Origin: Paraspadella gotoi
Taxonomy: Eukaryota; Chaetognatha
Direction of reading: 5' to 3'
Length of the DNA: 64,000 nucleotides
Assembly (NCBI GenBank): GCA_051294375.1
Contig: CM119263.1
Location: forward strand, 29,381,134-29,445,133
In this document: in pieces, positions 10,009 to 23,015 of the stretch
How positions within the stretch are numbered: the first letter of the stretch is position 1
Layout of the letters: every line of letters starts with the position of its first letter
Notes under the pieces: model-generated
Database searches by the model: none
Told to the model about the DNA's origin: nothing
What the model saw: the letters and a program-made list of their open reading frames with translations, nothing else
Made by a program: the position numbers and the translations under genes

Positions 10009-13000
10009 CTAAAATCTGGCGACAAAGAAAGTTTCTTCCCACAAAAGAAGCGAAACATTTCCACAAGAACGAAAAGGAAAAAAAAATTGAAAACGAAGGT
10101 ACAGGATTCTCCCTCCTTGGTCCCCGTTGTCCGCGGCCGTTTGTTTCTTGCGCGTGCGAACCGCGACTCTGCATCAGTGCCATGGAACTGGCGATGGCAA
10201 CGAAACGAGTCCATGCTCGATGAGGGCCCCGTTAGCGGGGGAACGATGCGACTACGGCTCGAAAAGGATGGGTTCGAAGAAAAATTTTACAGATTAACCT
10301 AGAACAGACAATTAAATTTTAAGATTTAATCTAAATTATTATTAATAAATACGTAAATACTGATTTATTAGTACTTACTACTTAGTAGTAAAAGAAAACT
10401 GATAACAGTGTATTTAGCTTTTATTTGAATAGTTTATAAGTTATGATAGAAAGAAAAAACAAGAAAACGAAGTTCTAACCTAAAAAGTAAACATACAATT
10501 CTTCATTTTTGATTATTTTTATTATAAACTCCTCTTCCTCCCATTTTAGATTAAACCTCATAGTCATTCCTCATAAAATAATTCGTTTGTGGAGGTAGTG
10601 ACGAGAAAAATTTTATTTCTCATGATTGTTAAAGAGTTGATTTAAACTGTATACAGGGAAATAATAACTTTTTTATTTTTTAGCAATTTAAACTGAAACG
10701 AAAAAATATATGAATTAAATATAGAATTGTTTTTACAAGAATTTTTTTTGGGTTTCAGAATTTGGTTATAAAAATTTTTTAAAAATGTTTAAAGACCAAG
10801 TTAAATTAATGATTAATGAATAAAAATTTTAAATCTAACAGCTAGCAAGCTTAATAATTGCATCTCTAATCTAATTATTACAGGATTTGTCAATTTAATT
10901 TTAAATAAATTATAACAAACACTATAAAGTTGACTATGCATATCATAACAGATTTATTGAAGCGAGTAGGTCTGGCACAGTAACAAATCCTATCATAAAC
11001 AAAAAGCGTAGACAATTAGCCCAATCCATATCCACAAGAAATGTTGCCACTTCAGTCAGAAAATAATTTTTCGATTTTCGCAAAAACATTCTTTTTGTAA
11101 TTTGTAACAAATTTTTGTTTCAAAAATACATTCCAAACGCAAAGCAAAAAAAATTTGATTAATGATCCATTTCAAATAAATGAAACACTAATTTTTGTGC
11201 ATTAATGAAAAACGTTTAAAATCAAAAACAATCTAAACTTAAATTGTTTTATTTACATTCATTCGCATTGTTAACATTTTCCAATACAAACGTCTCTAAA
11301 GTTTCCAAATTTGATAAGAAGCGACATCGCCATTAGAGGCACTACATTTTCATTTCAGCTTTTTTATCACGAACAACATCCTTTTTTATTAAAAAATAAA
11401 GTAAAACAAAAATCCAAGAACCGTCATTTTTAAATTCCAAGAAATTTTGACTTTATTTGACTATATGAAAGAAATGAATTCATTAAACGCTGTTAAAAAT
11501 ATTGCAGTAAAAGCCAAGACAAGCAAAAACTTCATAAAGAAAATAAAAACGGTGAATAAAGAGATATACAACAGTGAACATGAACGATATTAGAGCTTAA
11601 GCGAATTAACCACTTAAACGACAATATAGTAGTCCAGGATAAGAAAATCTTATATTACTATCGGACTCAACAACTTTTGCTATTTAATGTATTATCTTAC
11701 CTAATAATAGTGATAAAGGCTTAACGATTTACCATTTCATACAAAGCTTAGGTTTTTGTCCTGATTGTATCACTTTGTAAAGTATTAAATTTTTTTCTTA
11801 GTACGAACAGGTTTCTTAATAATCAATTAATCATACTTAATTTAACTACTTTTCACTCTTGCAGAGGGAATAACATTAATAAACTTCGGTTAAAAAATTG
11901 TTATATAAGAACGAAAATAATATTATTTTGTATAAGCGACAGAAGAATATAAGGCAAAGTAAATAACATTAACCTAAAATTCATTAAAAATCCGCCTTAT
12001 AACCTTAAGCCAACAACGGTTTGATAATGACATTAAGGAAAAAAAAAAGGGTTATTCTGACTTTATACAAATAAAATATACTACCTTGGTATATGGCAGC
12101 AATTTAAATTTTTTTATAAATGCCTGATCGTACTAAGAACTAAAAAAAAGAAGAAAAAAAAAATAATAATATCGCCCAAAATTCAAAATTCAGATGAGTT
12201 TAAAAAATAAAATAGATCAATATACTAATTTTGGCATGTTTCAACTCGAGAAACATCTTAAATTATTCATGAAATTTTAAAGCAGTAAATTAGAAATAAT
12301 CACAGTGAATGACAAAAAGAGAACGGTAAAGGGAAAAATAGAAACCATCAAAGAATAATAAAACTCGATAAAACATTTATTAGACGAGGGCTACCTAGAT
12401 TTCAGATAGTACTAAACATAAAGTATCTATTGAATTAACATGAATGGGGCTTTCAGGGTGCAGAGCTCCTGTGAGAAGAGAAAAGAAGACTAGTTATGCA
12501 ACTTTAGTGCATTTAAAAAAAGAGCATCGACAGTGTTGACGGCATCACCTTTTCGACATAAAACAGTAAATTAATTGATTAGCTACAGAGATGGAAACTT
12601 CAAGGTGGACTGACCATGAATAAATCCCACCAAAAAAAAAAAAAAATAGTAAAATAAACCAAAAGTTGCGGTAGTATTTTTCTATAAAAGTGTTATATTA
12701 TTTTAAAAATGAGCTCATTTAAAAATAAAAAGGTGGGGTAAAACAATAATGGGGGATTCTATAATGAAAATTAACAAGCTGACGCAAATCGAGAAAAGAA
12801 AAATAATTCCTTTTTATTACTACATTTCTACCCCAGTCCCTTTCAAAACGTATAATAAATTTACTAGGTATTCCGAAATGCATTTAATAAGGCCATAAAC
12901 AGTATTAAAATAATATTATTCCATACAGATAAACATTAAAAGATACCGAATACGATTATTAAATTTAAAATTGCCTTTAATTTCAAAGCTAGTTATTTAA

Positions 13001-13570
13001 AGTAAGGGCAGTAATACCATGAAGTCTCCGGTGCATCAGTAGCTTAAAACTTAAAGGAAACTTGGGGGGAAAAACTTGTAACAGGAAAAACTCATTGTGG
13101 ATAATAAACACTTAATAAATAATAAGTCTAAAAATAATCCCCTCCCCCAGTCCAAGTTAAATAACGAATTGATAAAAATGCGGAAAAGCAATGCGATAAT
13201 TTTCCTGCTCGAAGCCCATGATTTCAAGGCCACAGATGAAAATAAAAGAACCAGCCGAGAGACCAAAGATGTTTCTGAGATTTCCAATCAAGATTTTTCC
13301 GATGCACATTTTCTTCGGGTTTATATAATCATGATTACATGGTTCATCACAAGTTATGACATTCCTTATCACAGTTATTCACAGCCAATCGGGTCTCCTT
13401 CCTTCAGTTCGGTGGGCGTAACTGGAGGGATTTTTACATGCATTTCTCCTCACATGTAAAAAAGCTCTGCCCCCTAATCATCACCGCCCTACTGGTTCCC
13501 CCCCCCAAATGATTTTTTTCGCGATGTTTTTAAAAAAGGGGAAATTCTAATCGGACTCACGACTCCTAAT
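10009..13570. other. AT-rich intergenic region, no gene seen
   Basis: 3.5 kb between the coiled-coil gene's first coding exon and the zinc-finger gene's stop codon. A GC-richer patch at 10090-10280 could hold a 5' UTR exon of the coiled-coil gene (a donor-like CCT|GTACCT follows it). The rest is AT-rich with frequent stops in all frames and no recognisable protein or RNA. The 3' UTR of the zinc-finger gene presumably occupies the right end. Confidence 0.5.
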
Positions 13571-16500
13571 TCACGAAGTCGCTTCGCGTTTGACTTGGAC
13601 GCGTTCCGGCGTAACGTTCGGGTCCGACGTCATGGCGTTAGACGGGGTCGCTAAAAGGTGCCTCGCCAAATTGTTTTTGTAATTGTGATAATAAGACGGC
13701 GAAGGGTGGATCGGAGAATCTAGGCCTAAAACGGCCTTGTGAAGAACGGATGGTGACATAGAATCACCCGATGAAGAAAGGGAAAGAAGGGACGGAGGAT
13801 CGGCGAGGGTCGGGCGACTCGGTGAATGGGAAGACCGACGAAAGTCGGCGACTTCGGGCGTCGGGGGAGAACTACGAAGTCGCTTAAGATCATTTGAGCA
13901 TTGCTTCGAATCCAACCTGGGGGGCTCCATCGCCTCGGGAGCGAGGAGATCGCCCTCGGTCGGAACAGCGGTCAGTCCTTGAGCAGAGAAACAGGGTACA
14001 CTGAGCGACATTTCCGGTGGTTTCGGCACTTCCAAGGATTTGGAGGGAGCATCAACGGTGCCTTTAGCCATAGGCAGAGCCCTTTGTGAATCATCAATGC
14101 AATTTAACGGTTTCAGGTTTTCAACACTATTAGTTGATAAGCCATTATCAGGAAAATACTGATTTAAATGGGTAGAAGGCAGTGACTTAGAGGGAGTACC
14201 TAAAATAGATGAAGTTACAATTGCTTTATCACTTTTATGATAATCGACACTGTGAGACAATTTAGACCTATTTACAACTTCATTAGTTAAACCTTCACCA
14301 TTAACTGCGGCGGTATTCAAAAAGGGTGGAAGGCTGGATATCATATCGGAATTTCCTGCGAGAAACTTTTGACTGTGATTAAAGTGTGCTTCCATGATCG
14401 CTCTAATTCGCTTCTCATCATGAGAAAATCTTTGCATCACGTTAAAGAGATTCATGTCGATGGGCGCCACGCTCCATTGAGGACGGTTTTCGCGAGGCTT
14501 GTCCTCGACTTCGGGATGCGAATGGAGCGACTTTGAAGCTTGACCTTTATCTTCACAATCTTTCGAAACAGCGAGCAAGTCGGTTTCCTTTGAAGCGACG
14601 TTATTCCGAGCCGGTTGATGTATCATTGGTGCAGCCAATGGAGGAAGAACAGAGTCATATGAGAGTGGAAGTTTAATAGATGAGAAAGGCTGGGTCGGGA
14701 GATCTTGAGCTGTCGGTTGTTTTCCGGAGGAAGGATCAAAAGGAGGAACGAAAACGTTTTGAGGATTCGAAGAAGGCAGAGAAAAGTCTTGATTTACTAG
14801 TATTTTCTGGGCGGGAGTTGGAGAGACAGAACTGAGCAACAGACTCTGGAGAGAAGATGGCTTTGAAGAAGTTGAAGGAGATTGCGGAGAGTATGTTAGG
14901 GCAGGGATACTGGTAGTAGTTGTGTTGGGAACTGTAGAATTGTTCTCACTAGCTTTGTGCCGAACTCTTTGTCGAATCCTTGGAAGCACTGCTTCAGTTT
15001 TATGTCGCTTTCGGTAGTGCAACATAAGGTTATCTCGACGGGCGCAACGATAGGAACACACTTTACATTCAAAAGGTTTCTCCCCGGTATGAGTACGACG
15101 ATGCTCAATGACTTTTTTCATTTGAACCGAAGCAAATCCGCATATATCGCAAAGATAATGAGAATTTTCCTTATGACCTCTCATGTGGTTTTCGATTTCT
15201 GTTTCCCCTTTGTAATTTTCACCACATATTTTACAGCTAAGTGGAACTTCGCCCATGTTTTCACCCATCTGATGCTGTTGCATATGCTTATCATAAGCAC
15301 TCTTCACCCATGTTCTGTAACCGCAAGGGCAATTATAGCTCTCCTCGAGTGGGTCGGCCTTGATGCGATGCCTAACATTATTTGAGTGTTTTTGAACTCT
15401 TCCTTCTCTTTCGTGAACGACCAAATGTGACTTGAATTTATCTTTTCTGGGACTGACGTATCCGCATTTGTCACATGCATATACTTCACCTATTTGATGA
15501 AATGATTTGATGTGACGGTACAAAGAAGTTTTATAAGTAAAGATTATTTCACAGTAGGGACATTTAAAATGCTCACCAGCGAGGTTGTAATCTCCCAAGC
15601 CGTCAATAAAAAAGTCATCAGTGTGAGAACCATTGAAGGAAGGGAGAGGTTCTATTTGAGCAGCTGATGGGATAGGGTGAGCGTTAAGTAGTGACAATGC
15701 AGGGTTTTGCATTAAATGCGAAATATTAGGTTTGGGAATATCCTTCTGGTTAACTACTGAACGGATTTTAGCTTGAATGAAATCGCGTCTCAACTTTTCC
15801 TGGAAAACATGCCGTGAAATGTGATTCTCAAGATTGGTACTCCCATTGGACTCTGGAGAAAAAACGGACTGAAAAGGAAAAAAAGGATTATGATGTAGAT
15901 CACTCGTGGGCAGTAACTCATTTGATGTTGTGGACTCTGGCGTCGAGGAACTGATTTGGCGCTTAATGACTCTCAAATCAAGCGGAGATTCGTGTAACGG
16001 ACTCGGAGTTTCGTCTCGATTTCCACTGGCATACAGATTATTTACGATAGGATTTGAGTTTGAGTAAGAATCGTCATAGGCGCTCATAGGGGAACTTCTG
16101 GTGGACGCCGAAGGATATCCCGCGGTCCAGGAATCTGGATTGCCTTTTTGACTGGAATCAGAGCATGGAGTTTCCGACCTTGATGCTGAGTGAGGTGTGT
16201 TTGAGTTTACTAAATTATCTGAAACAGAATTTCCGTTTTCTGCATAAGGCTGCTGACTGGCTACATTCATAAAACTGTTGTGATTACCAAAAGGTTCGAA
16301 ACGAACAGGATTTTTCTGCTTTCGCCGTCCAGAGCCGCTGCTAGTAATGCTGGAGGTGCTATCCAAGCGCTTATTGTTGTTCATATACGGGAAACTCTTC
16401 GAACATAAATCAAACTGACGATCGAAATCATCCTCAAACATTTCTTCATCACTCGTGCACGACATTCTTTCCGTCGAGTAGTTTTCCAAGGACGAACCAA

Positions 16501-17557
16501 ATTTAAGATTCCACGGTGCTAAGGGCGGTCCCGACCCATTTTCCTCGGAAACCAAATCGTTTTCTTTCTCTATTCCAGTTGGATTGGATTTACAATCACT
16601 TTTGGTTTCGAGAATATTATCTTGGCTCTCTTCCAACAGTTTCTCAAATAAATCGTGGCTTTTTTCGGGTTGAACTTTTGATTTTTCGTGAGCAGAAAAT
16701 AATTTGTAACTAAGATCGACCTCGGACTTTGTTGACAAATCAGTCGCTGCGTTCGAAGAAGGCATTTGTGAATAAGTAGTACTAAGTGAAATAGTTTGTG
16801 AAGCATTTTCTCTCGAAGCCTCGTTATTTTCTTCCGGCCTACGATCCAAGGCTCCGTACGCGCTTTGATTTTCATTCTCGGTTTGATTGCTATCGCCGTT
16901 TCTATCAAGGAAGCCCACGGGCTCGTGGTTGGAGACATCCGCTTTGAGATTTTCTCCATCCCCATTCAAGTGTATTGCTTCCACGCAACCGACATCGTTG
17001 GTTTTCACCAAATCCTCAGCGCGCGTTTCCTCCCGAAATTTTTCGACAGATTCAAGAATTGGCAGAGACACTGGTGTTAATGAAGGCATCCCAACTTCAC
17101 GACCAGAGAGCAAAACGCCCAGGTGGTCATGATTTTGAGCTACGAGTGGTTTTTGCAGACCAGTAATATCCAATTTAGTGTATCCAAGCTTATCTTCATC
17201 ACAGTCGCGGTAGTAATTGGGTAAGAACCCTCGGTTAGTTTCCAAACGATCGCCGGTCAAAACGGGTTGGGGGCCCCACTGGGGAGGCGAGAGGACGGGG
17301 TCCCGGCCTTCCTCGAGCCTAACTCCGTTGAAAGTGGAAGACAGCGAGGGGGGCGCGGCGGGATCGTCGACGCGGGTAAAACTGGGCGGGGCCGCCTCTT
17401 CCGCAACTTCCATTCCTTCGGGAACGGGGCGGGCATCGAACTTCGAGGGAGCGGCCGACTCGCGGGACTTGATCGGAGAAATCAGGAGATTCAACAAGTG
17501 GTCATTCACGTTGATGGGTGAGCGGACGTTGCGATAACCCGATAAATCAACTGACAT
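13571..17557 (-). CDS. C2H2 zinc-finger transcription factor, 1328 aa, single coding exon
   Basis: One uninterrupted frame from ATG (17557-17555, MSVDLSGYRNVRSPINV) to TGA at 13571. The frame is open upstream to a TTG, but the ATG is the credible start. Six C2H2-type fingers lie at about residues 661-850. Finger 3 reads YNCPCGYRTW, with only one residue between its two cysteines. Fingers 5-6 are linked by the canonical THTGEKPFEC. The flanks are long, Ser/Pro/Asn-rich and probably disordered. At about residue 520 the motif ESPLDLRVIK resembles a CtBP corepressor-binding site (PxDLS-like). It is therefore probably a sequence-specific, possibly repressive, nuclear regulator. Finger spacing does not match Hunchback or other families I know well, so I give no name. 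A 4-kb intronless coding region contrasts with its intron-rich neighbours. Confidence 0.92.
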   Translation of the reverse strand: MSVDLSGYRNVRSPINVNDHLLNLLISPIKSRESAAPSKFDARPVPEGMEVAEEAAPPSFTRVDDPAAPPSLSSTFNGVRLEEGRDPVLSPPQWGPQPVLTGDRLETNRGFLPNYYRDCDEDKLGYTKLDITGLQKPLVAQNHDHLGVLLSGREVGMPSLTPVSLPILESVEKFREETRAEDLVKTNDVGCVEAIHLNGDGENLKADVSNHEPVGFLDRNGDSNQTENENQSAYGALDRRPEENNEASRENASQTISLSTTYSQMPSSNAATDLSTKSEVDLSYKLFSAHEKSKVQPEKSHDLFEKLLEESQDNILETKSDCKSNPTGIEKENDLVSEENGSGPPLAPWNLKFGSSLENYSTERMSCTSDEEMFEDDFDRQFDLCSKSFPYMNNNKRLDSTSSITSSGSGRRKQKNPVRFEPFGNHNSFMNVASQQPYAENGNSVSDNLVNSNTPHSASRSETPCSDSSQKGNPDSWTAGYPSASTRSSPMSAYDDSYSNSNPIVNNLYASGNRDETPSPLHESPLDLRVIKRQISSSTPESTTSNELLPTSDLHHNPFFPFQSVFSPESNGSTNLENHISRHVFQEKLRRDFIQAKIRSVVNQKDIPKPNISHLMQNPALSLLNAHPIPSAAQIEPLPSFNGSHTDDFFIDGLGDYNLAGEHFKCPYCEIIFTYKTSLYRHIKSFHQIGEVYACDKCGYVSPRKDKFKSHLVVHEREGRVQKHSNNVRHRIKADPLEESYNCPCGYRTWVKSAYDKHMQQHQMGENMGEVPLSCKICGENYKGETEIENHMRGHKENSHYLCDICGFASVQMKKVIEHRRTHTGEKPFECKVCSYRCARRDNLMLHYRKRHKTEAVLPRIRQRVRHKASENNSTVPNTTTTSIPALTYSPQSPSTSSKPSSLQSLLLSSVSPTPAQKILVNQDFSLPSSNPQNVFVPPFDPSSGKQPTAQDLPTQPFSSIKLPLSYDSVLPPLAAPMIHQPARNNVASKETDLLAVSKDCEDKGQASKSLHSHPEVEDKPRENRPQWSVAPIDMNLFNVMQRFSHDEKRIRAIMEAHFNHSQKFLAGNSDMISSLPPFLNTAAVNGEGLTNEVVNRSKLSHSVDYHKSDKAIVTSSILGTPSKSLPSTHLNQYFPDNGLSTNSVENLKPLNCIDDSQRALPMAKGTVDAPSKSLEVPKPPEMSLSVPCFSAQGLTAVPTEGDLLAPEAMEPPRLDSKQCSNDLKRLRSSPPTPEVADFRRSSHSPSRPTLADPPSLLSLSSSGDSMSPSVLHKAVLGLDSPIHPSPSYYHNYKNNLARHLLATPSNAMTSDPNVTPERVQVKREATS

Positions 17558-18409
17558 GTCTGGCTTCTTTTTTTTGCTTTTCTTTAAAAATACGTCCAAG
17601 TGGTCAGGACGTTTGTTATTTTATTAAATATATTTTCGATTATGTAACAAACAACTAATAAAAAAAGAACTTTTCAAAACCGTTTCTATCACAGTAAACG
17701 TTTTTTTTTTGTTTCGTTATCTACAAATTAGCACCGTGACCAGAACTCGTTCAAACTAGTTTACGCATAACATCGACGATTGCTTTTTCGCTGGATCCAA
17801 ATTGAACACCTGAAGGCCGGAGCAGTTTAGCTTTTTTAGAATTATATCGTGTTAACCGGTCACCGCAAAAATTTAAACGATTTGTATTACAACGAAATTG
17901 GGGTAAACAAACATGAAAAATAAGGAGCGCCGAATGACGCGCTCAAACTTTCCTCCTTCACTGCGGGCGACTCCCTCGCTTTCTCGGAAAACGCCCCCAG
18001 CGATCAGGGCCGGGAGCGGAAGGGAGAAACCATAACGTACTTTACAAGGCTCATCGCGGATCGAGGAAAGTGGGCGTGGCAGGGACGCGGAAATTGACGC
18101 ATTGCGCGGAGTCCGAAGAATGAAGGATGGAAATGTGAAGGGGGGGGGGAATCGCGTCTCATCTCATGTCGCCGCCTGAAAAAGAAAGAGAAACGACGTC
18201 GCTAATGCGAAGGAGGAGGAGGCAAAAGGCGGCGTCGTTACTGGCGACGAACGACGCCGGATCCTCCGCTCTCGCTCTCGCACCATATTTATCGGCATGT
18301 GACAAAGACGCGTCGCGCTTTGATCTCCGGTCTATCTCATAAAAGCCGGTGACTTCGGGAAAGGCTAGCCTTTTTTCCCCCTCGCATAAAAAAGCCGGCC
18401 TTCTTTGTC

Positions 18410-18413
18410 GCCA

Positions 18414-18465
<52 letters not shown>
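18410..18465 (+). repeat. (GA)n microsatellite
   Basis: About 50 nt of uninterrupted GA dinucleotides between CCAGCA and AAGAGACTC. Similar GA or CT tracts occur at 19930-19990, 21272-21305 and 24354-24380. These are potential GAGA-factor-type sites or simple slippage products. Confidence 0.95.
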
Positions 18466-18466
<1 letters not shown>

Positions 18467-21272
18467 CTCAAGGGAGTAAGGTGCAAGAGAAAAAAAAAGA
18501 ATGAGAAAGGAAAGTAGTGAGGAATTAAAAAAAGAAAACAAAATATAATAAGAAGGTTTATACCATATAGCCTATAGGCAAAGACAGCAAAAAATAATAT
18601 CAAAATAAATAACGTTAGGTTATGTTATTATAAAAATTATTCTTGCTCAAAGATCATGGAAAAGGAAACAATTATTGCAAATTTAGTTAAAATTTAGCCA
18701 ACTATTTGTACACAATAATTTTGAACCCTCAAACAAATATAATTTTTTAAATATTTAAATGTTAAAAAAGAAATATGCCATTTTTACAAAACATTTTTTT
18801 AAATAAAACAAAAAGTAAATCTATAAATTAGATTTAAAGTCTTTTTTTGTACAGATCTTTTCAAAATATTTTTTCTTATATTAATTTTAACCAATTTTGT
18901 TTTAGGTGCTACAGCTAATTAATAATAACTGGATAGATTGACTTTACTGGATTCCTCTTTTAAAAATTTACATTTAACACTCATAATATTTCATTACATA
19001 TAGATTAAAACTTCAATTAATAATCAAAAATTTATTTGATTTTAAAATTTTAAAAATTGATATTTTTTACATGAACTGCCCTCCACTCACTTTTAACTTA
19101 AGAAATTATTAAGAAAATTAGATGGCTTATACCTTTAATATGAGAATACTTAAAATCTAATATTATAATTATTCTATTTATAATGAAAAACATTTTAGAT
19201 GACAACATTATAATTAACTCTAAACCAAAAAAGATACAAATTAAGTACAATCTTTTAAAATTTTTCAATCAAGTTAGCAATCACACTTGCTCATAACTTT
19301 TGAATGGCTTAAATTACAAAAAACCAAAAATGGTATTACAATAAAATTTTGTAAGAGATATATTTTTTGGATAAATTGTAAAAAGAAAGGAAGGAACAAA
19401 GCAGAGAGAAAAAAAATTGGGAAAAGGAATTGGGATAGAGGAAATTAGAGATCATGAAGATAATCAAGCAAAGCATGAGTAATGTATGAGTACGTAGAAT
19501 AAAGAAGGAATGACGAAAGAGAAAGAGAGAGAGAGATACGGCGCACGAATGTCTCACATAAACGATCGGTAACTCTTACCTGGGCGAGCCTCCCCGACGT
19601 GGCGCGCGACCTTCCTCGGGGGAGGAGGGGGAGACAGAGAGAGAATCGGTCTCGCAGTCGCCGAGAAGCAGCAGTCGCAGACTGCGGCGGCTGCCGCGCC
19701 GGCGTCGTTCCGCGGGCTTTTCGTCCGCGAGGATGACTCTCGCGCCGGAAAAAAAAAAAAAACTTGATGAAAGAAAAGGCGACTTGTGTTTTTTTTTAGA
19801 TGCGTTTGGAAGACGATAGATGGTCGATAAAGTCGGCGACGCACCCCCCCCTTTTCCACTCGCGCGGCGCTTCTTTCGGTATTCCCCGTTTTTCGACAAT
19901 CGCGAAGAGTTTGGAAAACGCGACACGTGACTAAAGAGAGAGAGAGAAGGAGCCTTCTCTCTCTCTCTCTTTTCTCTCTCTCTCTCTCGGCGCCAGGGAC
20001 GAGGACGACGACGATGCCGGGTTTTCCTTTTACCCGAGTCACTACCGTTCTTTCTGTCTTTCGCGTTATAAGTCGTTCATACCGACACTTCCTCCTCCTC
20101 CTCCTCCTCCTCCGCCCCCCTACTCGCTCCTCGCCAAAAGTCGTCTGCGTCTTAAAAAGAGATTTATGGAAAAAGGGTTTGTCTGGACGTCGTCGTCGCA
20201 GCCCCGGGTTTTTTTTTCTTTTTTCAATTTTTATTTCTTTTTTTTTTTGCGTGTCCGAGGCGACGACCCGTAATTTTTTTTTTCTTTTTTAAATCTTTTA
20301 TTTCTGTTCTTCTTTTCGTTGAAGTTTCACTTCTCGATCCTCAGTCAAGACGACGGCCTGGAACAAAGAGAAAGAAATATATTAACGTGGAGCCATCATT
20401 CACGCCGTTAAAATTTTTTTTTTTGGCTATAAAAGTGATAAAATATTATAAATAAAGCTATATATATATCTTTATCACCTCCCCTTCCTCCCTCTCTTTA
20501 CACCCTCTCTTCCAGATTCCGTTAAGTTTTGCTAAGACTAAAATTTCTCGAATTCGCTTCGCGAGGAAAAAAAAATTCTCAACAAAACAATTTTCAAAAA
20601 AAAATGTTAAAACCAAAACAATAGAGAATTTCTTTTTCTTGTGACGGCGGGTCAAAGTCCCCTGGAAATTGATAAACAAGGGATTGAGGTTATGAGAACG
20701 AAAACCGTTTTTTTTTCTTCCCTTTCTTTTTAAAATATTATTTTAGTTTTCTTTTATTAAAAAGGATATTATCTCTATAATAACATTGTCAAACAAATTG
20801 CTTCGCCATTATATTCTCCGCGTGGCTAATTTCTTTTCAAATAATCGATCCGACTCTCCCACCACAACAAACACCTCCCCCCGCCCCCCTCTATAAAGAA
20901 TATTTCAAATAAAAAAAAAAAGTATCGAGAATTTATTTTTTAATACGTTTCGTAAACCACCCCTTTTTTTCCCCGGGACCCCAGCGCGAGATGCGAAGAC
21001 TTAGGTTGAAGAGAGAAGGGGAAAAAAAAGCGAAACGCGTATCTGTTAATTTCAGTTCGGTGAAATATTGAGGTGGTGAGGAGTTCACCAGGCGGTTTTA
21101 GTGTTCGCCTTCTAGCTTCTCCTAGTCTCTCTCTCTCTCTCTCACTGGTAAAATTGGGGGGTCACGACGACCTTAGGCTAAGTAGCTCCTCTCTGCTCTC
21201 CTCCTTCCTCTCGGCGAGGGTAAAATGCCGACGCCGAGAGAACCACGACGAGGCAACTTGGACGCCGCGCTG

Positions 21273-21308
<36 letters not shown>

Positions 21309-22189
21309 CGGTATCGATAAATCAAGGATGACCGGAAATTGGGAGGAGCGAGGGTTTTATCATTATCCTTTTTTACGATTGTGGTACAAACCCAAGTTCC
21401 AACAATGGAGTTTGAAATCAAAATTTGAAAAAAAACCAAACGGGAGAATCAAAAAAAAAGTTTAAATGAAAAAAAGAAAAAGAGAAGAGCATTTAAATAT
21501 AAAGCGATGGCAACAAAGGAGTCATAAAATTCGAAGGGTGTATGAAAAAGAACTAAAATGAAAATAAGAACATTTGTAAAAAAAATTAAATAATATTCAA
21601 AATTGATGAGGTAAACAAAAGGAAAAATAGTCATTAGTCAAGTATATAAAATAGGAGAGAAGAGATCTTCATGAAGAGGAAGGAAAAAAAATTGAGGACC
21701 GAAGAAAGATAAAGAGAAAACCAAAAAAAATTACCAAGTAAGGTGGGAGAGGAAGTAAAAAAAATAGTCTAAACCCAAAAAAAATCAAAACGCACTGAAG
21801 ACGAGAAAGATGGAAGGAAAGGCAAGGAAAGAGGGGAGAGAGAGAGAGAGAATCATATCTAAGTTCAGCTAAACACGAGGTTTCATGGAATTTTAAACAA
21901 TTTTGCTTATTAACCTGCGATTGTTCGGCAATGCGACGCTTCTTTTCTCGTGATTGGAAGGATATTTGACAAAAACACTTACCGAACTGTGAATATTTTA
22001 TCGTTACAAAATACCAATGGTCCCATTTATAGTATAACCCCTATGTTTTTACAATTCCAAACGCATCAATTCTTAAGAATTTTTTTTTTCTAAATCCCCC
22101 TAAACATAAAGGAAGGTTGCCTCGTGGAAGTTTAGAAGCTTATCCAAGCAAGCTTCGATCGGGTGGCTAAAATACCCACTGCCGAACTT

Positions 22190-22236
22190 TCCTGCAGCAG
22201 CAGCCGTAGCACGACGCTACGATTCAGCTGCTATCC
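22190..22236 (+). other. GC-rich imperfect hairpin in AT-rich intergenic DNA
   Basis: CGTAGC-ACGAC-GCTACG forms a perfect 6-bp stem, flanked by GCAGC on the left and GCTGC on the right, which can extend it past an internal bulge. It stands out by GC content from its surroundings. It might be a small structured RNA or a fragment of a repeat. I see no known RNA family. Confidence 0.25.
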
Positions 22237-22659
22237 TAGTCAGCCTAGATTCGTTTTTTAGGGAGGATCGGATGAGCGACAGCCAGGCACCGCAAGTATT
22301 AATTGTACGATATTCATAGAGGTAGGAAAAATCGATTACTAAGCGTTACGGAAAAAAAAGAAAATACAACCCCATCCGGTTAAAAAAAACTTATGACGTT
22401 GGAACTAATAGCTCAATGCATCTAATAATGGTGAGATTCTTAAAGAAAATTTAACTCAATTTAAGATTAAATGCACTTAAATTCACAGGATACTATACTA
22501 TACGAACAATCATTAATTCATTAATGCAGCAAATTAAGCTGAAATTTAGAAAATATATGTAATTTATAGAACAATAACTTGAGTAGCTGAGGTATCAATT
22601 AATTATTGCTTCCATATTTAGCTTGGTGACAAGGAGACCCAGATAGTAATAAAAAGACA

Positions 22660-23015
22660 ATAATATAGTGAAACAAGTAATTTTGAAATTTTCATATATT
22701 AGTCACAATGATAAAGAACCCATGACGATTATGAGAAACTTAGAAAATCAACTTTTGTTTTTGTGATGGTAGTGAAAATTATGGCCCAGAGAGCAAATGA
22801 AAGTGGATTTTGAGTAGGTGTCCACTGTCCAACATATAAAGAATCTAATATAATAATCTAATAAAGTCTAATATAGTAAAACAAGTAATCTTGCAATTTT
22901 TCATAATAACTAGAACTAAACTAAACCATAAACTAAAATAACTAAAATTATGGCCCAGAGAGAAAATGAAAGTAGATTTGGAGTTGTCCAAAATATAAAG
23001 AATCTAATACAATTA
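22660..23015 (+). repeat. tandem duplication, two ~150-200-bp units
   Basis: TAGTGAAACAAGTAATTTTG at about 22670 reappears as TAGTAAAACAAGTAATCTTG at about 22875. AATTATGGCCCAGAGAGCAA at 22778 reappears as AATTATGGCCCAGAGAGAAA at about 22944. ATATAAAGAATCTAATA follows in both. Noncoding. Confidence 0.75.

Noticed and set aside
9326-10183. 285-aa and 95-aa frames over the coiled-coil gene's exons 2-4
   Set aside because: They run through introns. The frame giving PPPPSREISTPRGG...RSSLGLSPKQ with acceptor at 9611 is the only one that joins exons in phase and makes the whole gene divisible by three.
13097-13459. 120-aa plus-strand frame downstream of the zinc-finger gene
   Set aside because: AT-rich, no family signal, and lies where the zinc-finger gene's 3' UTR is expected.
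19554-20292. Open frames on both strands around 19.6-20.3 kb
   Set aside because: Driven by CT/GA repeats and CG-rich sequence; no domain or splice-consistent model.
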